From NCBI GenBank assembly GCA_018667855.1, contig JABIRL010000222.1:1-47216 (forward strand): a stretch of 47,216 nt of DNA, read 5' to 3'. Origin of the DNA: Rhodospirillaceae bacterium. GTDB lineage: Bacteria > Pseudomonadota > Alphaproteobacteria > GCA-2731375. The notes beneath the pieces were generated by a model. The model saw only the letters and a program-made list of their open reading frames with translations. It was not told where the DNA came from and searched no databases. Below are positions 40,901 to 47,216 of this stretch, one piece after another (position 1 is the stretch's first letter; every line of letters starts with the position of its first letter). Made by a program: the position numbers and the translations under genes.

Positions 40901-41416
40901 GTGGCACGCAACCTCTTTAAACTGATGGCCTACAAGGACGAGTACGAGGTTGCCCGCCTGTACAGCGACGGCCGCTTCAAAGCGGCGCTGGAAAGCCAGT
41001 TCGAAGGTGACTACACCCTGGCCTTCCATTTGGCGCCGCCCCTGTGGAGCAAGACGAACCCGGAGACGGGCCTGCCCGTCAAGCGGGACTTTGGTCCCTG
41101 GATGGGCGGTGCCATGGCCTGGCTGGCGCGTCTGCGATTCCTGCGCGGCACGCCGTTGGATATTTTTGGCCGGACCGAGGAGCGGCGGATAGAGCGGCGC
41201 CTCATCACCGAATATTCGACCATGATCGAGGAAATTCTGTCGGGTTTGAAGGCGGAAAATCTGTCCTTGGCGATCCGCCTGGCCCAGATCCCGGAATTGA
41301 TCAATGGCTATGGTCATATCAAAGTCCGGCATTTGGAAGACGCCATGGCCCTGCGGGACAGCCTGCTGGCGGAATGGCGTAACCCCGGCCGCAGCCTGCC
41401 GGAAGCAGCGGAATAA
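37940..41416 (+). CDS. Indolepyruvate:ferredoxin oxidoreductase, fused IorA-IorB type
   Basis: A 1158-residue ThDP- and iron-sulfur-dependent enzyme that oxidatively decarboxylates aryl or branched 2-oxoacids to acyl-CoA, reducing ferredoxin. The N-terminal Pyr half (GSQALVRVAMLQYLRDQ, SGYRGSPMHNID) is followed by the CSGCPHNSSTKVP/GVGCHFMATYM ThDP region, a cysteine segment LVCEGCGDCSVTSNCMSV with further Cys in SCNKDYSCVEGFCPS, and a gamma-type domain GIGGTGVVTISALLTIAAHM near 720. The size and order match the single-chain enzymes of proteobacteria, not the two-subunit archaeal form. It probably serves aromatic amino-acid catabolism. An amidase gene follows after 31 bases. Confidence 0.92.
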   Translation: MPLTALSLDDKYQSEQGRIYLTGSQALVRVAMLQYLRDQTAGLNTASFISGYRGSPMHNIDKELWRANRFLAERAIHFVPGINEDLAATACLGTQQSSMFGDSTHDGVFAMWYGKGPGLDRSIDAVRHGNMIGSSQHGGVLAVVGDDHAMKSTDVPAASETMFADLQMPMLYPASVQEIIDFGLYGWAMSRFSGAWTGFKIVADTVDAAAPVDGDPHRLKIILPEFEFPEDGVHIRAGDRWNFQETRLRQFKLPAAMAFARANNLNRVVMQSPSPRIGVISSGKAAVDVQQALMELGIDGDQAADLGIVMLQMGMPFPFDGDAVRDFGAGLEEVVVVEEKRRFMESRVRDALYDLPDGRRPRVVGRQDDEGREMLPGCGEFGAEEIARALARRIAHFHTSERITARIDFLEAKAGRAAQRQEMSVNRIPYFCSGCPHNSSTKVPAGSRGQGGVGCHFMATYMNRDTDAHTHMGGEGANWIGHFPYSKAGHVFQNIGDGTYFHSGLLAIRACIAAKVNITYKILFNDAVAMTGGQPIDGELTPMAISRQVHAEGAKKIVVVSDQPDKYPSDADFAPGTTFEHRRSLARVQRQLREIEGVTILLYDQTCAAEKRRRRKRGEMEDPARRLFVNDLVCEGCGDCSVTSNCMSVLPLHTDHGLKRKIDQSSCNKDYSCVEGFCPSFVSVVGGVPRKAGMVSEVPDKLRLLPEPTIPALAGGENFGILITGIGGTGVVTISALLTIAAHMEGKAYSTIDQFGMAQKGGAVTSHVRIAAKQDDIQAARLSSGTADLILGCDSLVSASEISLNTIDAERSHVLVNSHQAITGQFALDPDLAFPSDDVEMRIRAEAGPGKVTFLNATRMATALLGDAIGANLFMLGHAYQQGLIPVGAEAIERAIEMNGVAIEMNKAAFLWGRRAAVDLEAVEAQADPAHLADMPDDDLAALMERRKADLTAYQGRRLARRYEALLGQVQTRESEVMADSENLSKAVARNLFKLMAYKDEYEVARLYSDGRFKAALESQFEGDYTLAFHLAPPLWSKTNPETGLPVKRDFGPWMGGAMAWLARLRFLRGTPLDIFGRTEERRIERRLITEYSTMIEEILSGLKAENLSLAIRLAQIPELINGYGHIKVRHLEDAMALRDSLLAEWRNPGRSLPEAAE

Positions 41417-41447
41417 TTTGGTGGAGTAAATTCTTGGAGTTGTATGG

Positions 41448-42881
41448 ATGAGTGATGGTTTTGAGTTTCCCACCGTGGCGGGATTGCTGCGGGCCTATGG
41501 CCGCGGCCAATTGACGCCGGAAGACGCCACCGATGCCGCCCTAGCCCGGATCAAAGCCACCGAACCCACCTTGAATGCCTTTCAAATCATTGATGAGGCC
41601 GGTGCCCGTGAAGCCGCCGCCGCGTCCGCACGGCGCTGGGCCGAAGGCCGGCCCTTGGGGCCCATGGACGGCATTCCGCTGAGCATCAAGGACATCGTGG
41701 CGACCAAGGGCTGGCCCACGTTGAGCGGCTCCCGCACGGTGGATTCGAACGGCCCCTGGGATACGGATTCACCTGCCGTGGCCCGCCTGCGTGAAGGCGG
41801 CGCGATCATTCTGGGCAAGACCACGACGCCGGAATTCGGCTGGAAAGGCATGACCGACAGCCCCCTGGCGGGTATCACCCGCAATCCCTGGAACCCGGCC
41901 CATACACCGGGCGGCTCCTCTGGCGGTGCGGCGGCTTCGCTGGCGGCGGGGATCGGCGCCATCGCCCATGGCACCGACGGCGGCGGTTCGATCCGCATTC
42001 CGTCCAATTACTGCGGCCTGTTCGGTATCAAGCCGACCTATGGCCGCGTGCCCCATGCACCGAACGAGCGACCATTTTCGACCCTGGCGTCCGCCGGGCC
42101 CATCGCGCGGACTGTCACGGATGCGGCGCTGTTTCTGAATATCGTGACCCAGCCCGATGATCGCGATTGGCGGGCCCTGCCTCCCGATGGCCGCGACTAC
42201 CGAATAGGTCTGGAAGACGGGGTACAGGGCTTGCGCCTGGCCTACGCGCCGGCCATGGGCGGCGCGGAGGTGGCGCCGGAAATACTGGCCGCGACCGACC
42301 GGGCGGTGGAGATTTTCAAGGATCTGGGCGCGGTGGTGGAAAACGTCGGAGAGGTTATCGAGCCCCTGCGACCGCGATTCGAGAGCTATTGGCTGGCCGG
42401 TTTCGCCACCTATGTGCGGGGTATGAGCGAGGAAAAACGCGCCTTGCTGGAGCCGGCCTTTCGCGAACTGGCGGAGGCCGGCCTGGATGTGGATATCGGC
42501 GAATATCTGCGCGGCGAGGGCGAGCGGACCCGCCTCGGTGTTGAGTTCGCCACCCTGCACCGGGACTATGACCTGTTGTTGACCCCAACACAGCCGACTT
42601 TGCCGCCAACGGTGGAGACGCAATATCATTCCCCTGAATTCGACCGCTGGCGCCATGCCGTGCCCTTTACGGTGCCGTTCAATCTGACCGGTCAGCCGGC
42701 GGCTTCCATGTTATGCGGGGTTTCCGACAGCGGCCTGCCCATCGGGCTACAGATCGTCGGCCCGCGTTTTGCCGATGCCCTGGTGCTGCGGGCCTCCCGC
42801 GCGTTCGAGGCGGCGCGTGGGATGCCGCTGCCCCATCCGGCGTTGCGCGACAGTCTGGCGAACATAACTGGGAATAATTGA
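41448..42881 (+). CDS. Amidase signature family protein
   Basis: A 477-residue Ser-cisSer-Lys amidase. The catalytic Lys lies in PLSIKDIVATKG, the cis-Ser in HTPGGSSGGAAASLAAG and the nucleophilic Ser in THGTDGGGSIRIPSNYCGLFGIKP. The family hydrolyses amides such as indoleacetamide or aryl amides. As it follows the indolepyruvate oxidoreductase in one unit, an indole- or phenylacetamide substrate is an attractive guess, but not shown. GatA is less likely because GatB and GatC are absent. Confidence 0.88.
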   Translation: MSDGFEFPTVAGLLRAYGRGQLTPEDATDAALARIKATEPTLNAFQIIDEAGAREAAAASARRWAEGRPLGPMDGIPLSIKDIVATKGWPTLSGSRTVDSNGPWDTDSPAVARLREGGAIILGKTTTPEFGWKGMTDSPLAGITRNPWNPAHTPGGSSGGAAASLAAGIGAIAHGTDGGGSIRIPSNYCGLFGIKPTYGRVPHAPNERPFSTLASAGPIARTVTDAALFLNIVTQPDDRDWRALPPDGRDYRIGLEDGVQGLRLAYAPAMGGAEVAPEILAATDRAVEIFKDLGAVVENVGEVIEPLRPRFESYWLAGFATYVRGMSEEKRALLEPAFRELAEAGLDVDIGEYLRGEGERTRLGVEFATLHRDYDLLLTPTQPTLPPTVETQYHSPEFDRWRHAVPFTVPFNLTGQPAASMLCGVSDSGLPIGLQIVGPRFADALVLRASRAFEAARGMPLPHPALRDSLANITGNN

Positions 42882-42960
42882 TTTACGCGCTTCCCTCTTG
42901 CGCGAATCCTGGTATGAGTCTCCATCACCCCTCCCGCCCCGGCGCCTAAATTCGGTCATA

Positions 42961-43887
42961 ATGCGAAAATTCCTGAAGATCTTTCTGGCGGTCGTCATTC
43001 TGCTGGCTGCTTTCGCCGGCTGGCTGTTCGGCTATGACGAACCAAGAGTACGCGCGGTAAAAGCTGACAACGGCTGCCCGGGCTGTGAATTGCCGCAGGC
43101 CAGCCTGTGGTGGGTCGAAATGATCGGCGCCAACTTCAAGGGTGCCGATCTGAGCGGCGCCAATTTGTGGTGGTCGGATTTGCAAAAGGCCGATTTACGG
43201 GACGCCAATCTGGCAGGCGCCAGTCTTTGGTGGGCCGACTTGCGCGAAGCGGCCCTGGATGGCGCCAACCTGGAAAGTACATCTCTTGGCCGCGCCGATC
43301 TGCGCGGCGCCTTGGGAGCGGGCGTGAAGTTCAATCTCGCCGATATGAGCGGCACGAATTTGAGCGGCGGCAGCTTCCCCGGCGCCGGCTTCCGGCGCGC
43401 CCATATGCTGCAGGCCGTCATCCTGAAAACTAATTTGCAAGGCGCCGACTTCACGCAGGCCAACCTGCATGCGGTCAATATGACCGGCACGGATTTGAGC
43501 GGCGCTACGTTGATTGAGGCTAGCCTGACCGGAACTAACATGACGGGCGTTAACCTGGCGGGCGCGAATTTGCAGGGCGCTCACCTTTCCGACGCCAAGT
43601 TAATCGGCGTCAATCTGCGCGGTGCGAACCTGAAAGAGGCCAGCCTTCCCGTGGCCGACCTGACCGACGCCGACCTCTCGGGCGCCAACCTTCAAGGCGC
43701 CAATATGACCTGGTCCAATCTAACATCCGCCAACCTGCAAGACGCCGACCTCACGGGCGCCAACCTGGGTACGGCCGATCTGACCGGCGCCGACCTTACG
43801 AACGCCAAAATGTCCGGCGTGGTCCTGGATGGCGCCAAACTATGCAAAACCAAGCTGCCCACGGGCACCGACAATTCAGGCTGTTAG
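42961..43887 (+). CDS. Membrane-anchored pentapeptide repeat protein
   Basis: A 308-residue protein. Residues 1-23 are a hydrophobic anchor or signal ([20 protein letters not shown]). A short Cys pair follows (NGCPGC), then about 48 consecutive A[DN]LxG-type pentapeptides to the C-terminus, which build a right-handed quadrilateral beta-helix. Early coils carry paired Trp (ASLWW, ANLWW, ASLWW), 20 residues apart, so they stack on one face. The start MRKFLKIF is used instead of the upstream ORF start. Function is unknown; gyrase-protecting members are cytosolic, so this exported or anchored form is different. It ends in a four-base overlap with a convergent gene. Confidence 0.88.
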   Translation: MRKFLKIFLAVVILLAAFAGWLFGYDEPRVRAVKADNGCPGCELPQASLWWVEMIGANFKGADLSGANLWWSDLQKADLRDANLAGASLWWADLREAALDGANLESTSLGRADLRGALGAGVKFNLADMSGTNLSGGSFPGAGFRRAHMLQAVILKTNLQGADFTQANLHAVNMTGTDLSGATLIEASLTGTNMTGVNLAGANLQGAHLSDAKLIGVNLRGANLKEASLPVADLTDADLSGANLQGANMTWSNLTSANLQDADLTGANLGTADLTGADLTNAKMSGVVLDGAKLCKTKLPTGTDNSGC

Positions 43888-45578
43888 GCGGTTTTAGCTT
43901 CCACCAGGTTCAGCTCCTCGATCATTTGTTCCCGCATGACGAATTTTTGTACCTTGCCGGTGACGGTCATGGGGAATTCGGTGACGAATTTGATGTAGCG
44001 GGGGATTTTGTAGTGGGCGATCTGGCCCTGGCAGAAGGCCTTGATCTCGTCTTCGTCCGCGGTCTGGCCGTCGTGCAGGACGATCCAAGCGCAGAGCTCC
44101 TCGCCGAACCGCTGGTCGGGCACGCCGACGACCTGGACATCCTGGATCTTTTCGTGGCGGTAGAGGTATTCCTCGATCTCGCGCGGGTAGACGTTTTCGC
44201 CGCCGCGAATGACCATGTCCTTGATGCGGCCGACCACATTGCCGTAGCCATGTTCGTCCATGGTGCCCAGATCGCCGGTGTGCATCCAGCCGGCGGCATC
44301 AATGGACTCCGCCGTGCGCTCGGCATCGTCCCAATAGCCCAGCATGACGTTATAGCCCCGGGTCAGGATCTCGCCGGTCTCGCCTGGTGGGACGATGCGG
44401 CCGTCGCCATCGATGATCTTGCTTTCCACATGAGGGATGGAGCGGCCGACGGTGCCCACCTTGCGCTCCAATTCGTCATCCACTGCCGTGTGGAAGCTGA
44501 CGGGGGAGGTTTCCGTCATGCCATAGGCGATGGTGACCTCCGCCATGTTCATCTTTTCGATCACCTGCTTCATCACCTCAATGGGGCAGGGGGAGCCGGC
44601 CATGATGCCCGTGCGCAGGGCGGCCAGATCGAAGCTGTCGAAATCCGCGTGATCCAGGGCAGCGATGAACATAGTCGGCACGCCGTACAGAGCGGTGCAG
44701 GCCTCGTCCTGAACCGCCTGCAGGACTTCGGTGGGGTCGAAGCCCTCGCCCGGATAGACCATGGTCGCGCCGTGGGTCAGACAGGCCAGATTACCCATGA
44801 CCATGCCGAAACAGTGATACAGCGGCACCGGAATGCACAACCGGTCGGCCTCCGTCATGCGGATGCCCTCGCCCACAAAAAAGCCGTTGTTGAGAATATT
44901 GTGGTGAGTCAGGGTGGCGCCCTTGGGGAAGCCGGTGGTGCCGGAGGTGAATTGAATGTTGATGGCGTCGTCGAACTGCAATTCGCCGGCCAGGCGTTCC
45001 ATGTGCTCCCGGTCGCCATCGCCGGCCAGACCGGGGATATCGCCGAAATTATACATCCCGGCCGTTTTCCCTTCGCCCATGCGGATGACAACACGCAGAT
45101 CGGGCAGTTTTTCCGCCCGCAATTGCCCCGGTTCCGCATTGTCGATTTCCGGCGCCAGGGTGCGAACCATCTCCACATAGTCGGAGGTCTTGAAATTGGG
45201 GGAGATCACCAGGGCCGTGCACCGTACCTTGTTCAGGGCATATTCCAGCTCCGAGAGGCGATAGGCCGGGTTGATGTTGACCAGGATCAGGCCGGCCTTG
45301 GCGGTGGCGAACTGGGTCACGGCCCATTCGGAATTGTTTTGCGACCAGATGCCGATGCGCTGGCCCGGTTCCAGCCCCAGGGCCAGCAGACCGGCGGCGA
45401 AGGCGTCCACCTCGGCCTTTAGTTCATTGTAGTTCCAGCGCACATTCTGATGCCGCACGATCAAGGCATCCCGATCACCCCAGCGGGCGGCGGCGCCATC
45501 GAAATAGGCGCCAATGGTCTCGCCGATCAGCGGTAGGGCGCTGGCCCCGTGATTATAGCTTTGCGTCAGCTTGCCCAT
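43884..45578 (-). CDS. Fatty-acyl-CoA synthetase (AMP-forming, ACSF2-like)
   Basis: A 564-residue adenylate-forming ligase. The P-loop is [20 protein letters not shown], the adenine motif [19 protein letters not shown], the hinge [16 protein letters not shown] with [19 protein letters not shown], and the catalytic Lys of the C-terminal domain lies in [15 protein letters not shown]. Length and motifs match medium- to long-chain acyl-CoA synthetases. It activates a free fatty acid with ATP and CoA for beta-oxidation. It lies alone on the minus strand between the pentapeptide gene and htpG, with a REP-like repeat pair upstream. Acyl-CoA is also the substrate class of CqsA enzymes. Confidence 0.92.
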   Translation of the reverse strand: MGKLTQSYNHGASALPLIGETIGAYFDGAAARWGDRDALIVRHQNVRWNYNELKAEVDAFAAGLLALGLEPGQRIGIWSQNNSEWAVTQFATAKAGLILVNINPAYRLSELEYALNKVRCTALVISPNFKTSDYVEMVRTLAPEIDNAEPGQLRAEKLPDLRVVIRMGEGKTAGMYNFGDIPGLAGDGDREHMERLAGELQFDDAINIQFTSGTTGFPKGATLTHHNILNNGFFVGEGIRMTEADRLCIPVPLYHCFGMVMGNLACLTHGATMVYPGEGFDPTEVLQAVQDEACTALYGVPTMFIAALDHADFDSFDLAALRTGIMAGSPCPIEVMKQVIEKMNMAEVTIAYGMTETSPVSFHTAVDDELERKVGTVGRSIPHVESKIIDGDGRIVPPGETGEILTRGYNVMLGYWDDAERTAESIDAAGWMHTGDLGTMDEHGYGNVVGRIKDMVIRGGENVYPREIEEYLYRHEKIQDVQVVGVPDQRFGEELCAWIVLHDGQTADEDEIKAFCQGQIAHYKIPRYIKFVTEFPMTVTGKVQKFVMREQMIEELNLVEAKTA

Positions 45579-45599
45579 GTCGTGCCTCCTAGTTCAGGG

Positions 45600-45699
45600 T
45601 CATTCCCGCGAACGCGGGAATCCACGCATACTTCAAACCGCCTCATCTGCTGCATATCGAGCCGGCTGCAAAGATGGATTCCCGCGTTCGCGGGAATGA
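45600..45699. repeat. REP-like inverted pair of palindromic 25-mers
   Basis: TCATTCCCGCGAACGCGGGAATCCA (45600-45624) recurs in exact inverted form at 45675-45699. Each copy is itself a palindrome (TTCCCGCG-AA/TT-CGCGGGAA). This GGGAATCCA type is a widespread extragenic repeat in proteobacteria and gives rise to the spurious frame MDSRVRGND. The two arms could also pair into a long hairpin in the leader of the acyl-CoA synthetase gene. Confidence 0.85.
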
Positions 45700-45769
45700 C
45701 AGCGGTTTCAAGTCGTTAACCTTGCCACGTCGAGGCGTTATTGTCAGCCCGCGGCCTTATTCGGCGGCC

Positions 45770-47216
45770 CTATCCGGCGGCCTTTGCCATGACGGTGGCC
45801 ATGCGGCGGGAAAAAGCGGCCGGATCGGGCAGATTTTCTCCCTCGATAATACGGGCCTGGTCCAGCAACAGATGCGCCAGATCGGCCAGGTCGTCCGCCG
45901 CCCCGCCCTTGGTGGCGGCGCCGGCCATGTTCTTGATCAGGTCGTGCTTAGGGTTGATTTCCAGAATTCGGACTGAATCCGTGTTCAACTGCTTGTGCGC
46001 CTTCAGCATCCGTTCAAGGCGCATATCCATATCGCCATCATCGGCGACCAGACAGACGGCGCTGTCGGTCAGACGGTCCGTGGTGCGCACATCCTTCACG
46101 GCCTCGCCCAGGGTCTGCTTGACCAGGGCGATCAGGGTGGCGATTTCGGTTTCACCGGCCGGTTCCACCTTTGCGTCGTCGTCTTCTTCAGGCGCCTCGC
46201 CCAGGTTGGACAGGTCCGTCGCGCCCCGGGTGGCGGAAATCAGATCATGGCCATCATATTCGAACACGGCGGAAAGCCAGAAATCATCCACCGGATCGGA
46301 CAGCAGCAGAACCTCCACCCCGCGGGCGCGGAAACCTTCCAGTTGCGGGCTGGTTTCCAGGGTCTGCAGGTCATCGCCGGTGATGTAATAGATCGCCTCC
46401 TGGCCCTCTTTCATGCGTTCCACATAGTCCTTCAGGCCCACCAGATCTGTCCCGGCGGTGGAGCGGAAACGCACCAGTTCCAGCAATTCATCCCGGCGTT
46501 CCTGGTCTTCATACAGGCCTTCTTTTAGTACGGATCCGAAATTACCCCAGAATTCCGCGTATTCTTCGGGCTTCTTGTCCGCCTTCTTTTTCAGTTCGGT
46601 CAAGACCCGCCGGGTCACCGCCTGGTTCATATGACGCATCAGGGGGCTGTTCTGCAGCATCTCGCGGCTGATGTTCAGGGGCAGGTCCTCGCTGTCGACA
46701 ACGCCGCGCAGGAACCGCAGATAGGAGGGGATCAACCCTTCCGCCTCGTCCGTGATGAAGATCCGGCGGACATAGAGTTTCACCGCGTGGCGGCGGGCGG
46801 GATCAAACAGATCGAACGGCTGCCGCGTGGGCACGAACAGCAGACCAGTATATTCGATCTTGCCCTCGGCCTTGTAATGCAGGGTCAGCCAGGGATCGTC
46901 CATGGCGTGGCCCACATGGTGATAGAATTCGGCGTATTGCTCGTCGGTGATTTCGCTCTTGGGTCGGCTCCAGATGGCGGAGGCTTCGTTGGCCGCCACT
47001 TCCTCGCCGTCATCAATGGTCAGCAGGATGGGCAGGGCGATGTGGTCGGAATATTTTTTCACGACACCTTGCAGGCGCTGTTCCTCCAGCCATTCATCCT
47101 CGCCTTCCTTGAGGTGGATCAGTACAGTCGTGCCCCGGCCCTCCCGTTCGGCCGCATCAATGGTGAATTCCCCCAGCCCGTCGGAGGTCCAGATCCAGGC
47201 TTCCTCCTCGCCGGCC
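45770..47216 (-). CDS. htpG: Molecular chaperone HtpG (Hsp90), N-terminus outside window
   Basis: About 481 C-terminal residues of bacterial Hsp90. The frame runs to the right edge, upstream of the ATG at 47062, and there encodes the end of the N-terminal ATPase domain (GTTVLIHLKEGEDEWLEE). The middle domain is clear: YAEFYHHVGHAMDDPWLTLHYKAE, KLYVRRIFITDEAEGLIPSYLRFLRGVVDSEDLPLN with the catalytic Arg in NISREMLQ, and YITGDDLQTLETSP. The C-terminal dimerisation part includes LVADDGDMDMRLERML and ILEINPKHDLI. The protein refolds clients in the cytoplasm. Total length would be near 625 residues. Confidence 0.95.
   Translation of the reverse strand, partial: AGEEEAWIWTSDGLGEFTIDAAEREGRGTTVLIHLKEGEDEWLEEQRLQGVVKKYSDHIALPILLTIDDGEEVAANEASAIWSRPKSEITDEQYAEFYHHVGHAMDDPWLTLHYKAEGKIEYTGLLFVPTRQPFDLFDPARRHAVKLYVRRIFITDEAEGLIPSYLRFLRGVVDSEDLPLNISREMLQNSPLMRHMNQAVTRRVLTELKKKADKKPEEYAEFWGNFGSVLKEGLYEDQERRDELLELVRFRSTAGTDLVGLKDYVERMKEGQEAIYYITGDDLQTLETSPQLEGFRARGVEVLLLSDPVDDFWLSAVFEYDGHDLISATRGATDLSNLGEAPEEDDDAKVEPAGETEIATLIALVKQTLGEAVKDVRTTDRLTDSAVCLVADDGDMDMRLERMLKAHKQLNTDSVRILEINPKHDLIKNMAGAATKGGAADDLADLAHLLLDQARIIEGENLPDPAAFSRRMATVMAKAAG

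Noticed and set aside
45674-45976. 100-codon plus-strand ORF starting MDSRVRGND
   Set aside because: The first codons are a translation of the REP-like repeat, a well-known source of false genes, and the rest overlaps htpG in antisense.

Overview
The window looks like the chromosome of a free-living alphaproteobacterium, most likely of the Rhodospirillales or a related order. The evidence is a TrcR/DUF1013 protein, a DUF1192 protein, fused indolepyruvate:ferredoxin oxidoreductase, CoxL/S/M-type hydroxylase genes, PdhS/DivJ-like histidine kinases and moderately high GC. I see no tRNA, rRNA, insertion sequence, prophage or CRISPR array. Gene density is high and many neighbours overlap by 1-4 bases.

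Region 1 (1-1127) holds the end of a GhrA-like hydroxyacid reductase and a convergent PaaI-type thioesterase, with stem-loops between them. A perfect 14-bp palindrome lies in the next, divergent intergenic gap.

Region 2 (1128-11190) is the most unusual part. Six co-directional genes look like a complete signal-synthesis, export and sensing system of the alpha-hydroxyketone (CqsA/CqsS, LqsA/LqsS) type. In order they are: a six-TM CqsS-like histidine kinase whose catalytic boxes have all decayed; an outer-membrane beta-barrel; a LolA-like periplasmic protein; an intact multi-TM histidine kinase; a stand-alone CqsA-like alpha-oxoamine synthase; and a ~1186-residue fusion of an RND/MMPL exporter with a second CqsA-like synthase at its cytoplasmic C-terminus. 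My inference is that a lipophilic signal is made at the mouth of its own pump, carried through periplasm and outer membrane, and sensed by one active and one inactive receptor. A lipid-synthesis role is the main alternative.

Region 3 (11191-23771) looks catabolic: an ACMSD-like amidohydrolase with a molybdenum hydroxylase trio (minus strand), an M20 deacylase, a PaaK-like CoA ligase and an MFS transporter (plus strand), a Gfo/Idh/MocA oxidoreductase, an orphan peptide/oligopeptide-type binding protein and a P1/DmpA peptidase.

Region 4 (23772-30419) holds an Rrf2 regulator with an NDH-like flavoprotein behind a good sigma-70-type promoter, a SAM hydroxide adenosyltransferase overlapping a histidine kinase, a ThDP-dependent enzyme and a GarR/HIBADH-like reductase. 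Region 5 (30420-31150) is a 0.7-kb gap with a candidate minus-strand small RNA, a symmetrical terminator-like hairpin and a tandem repeat.

Region 6 (31151-47216) is mostly housekeeping and regulation: a ChaN-like lipoprotein, DUF1192, a quinone oxidoreductase, TrcR, a small conserved-looking protein, a TetR regulator, an Hpt protein with a CtrA-like box upstream, a PAS histidine kinase, indolepyruvate:ferredoxin oxidoreductase, an amidase, a membrane-anchored pentapeptide-repeat protein, a fatty-acyl-CoA synthetase, a REP-like repeat pair and most of htpG, which runs off the right edge.
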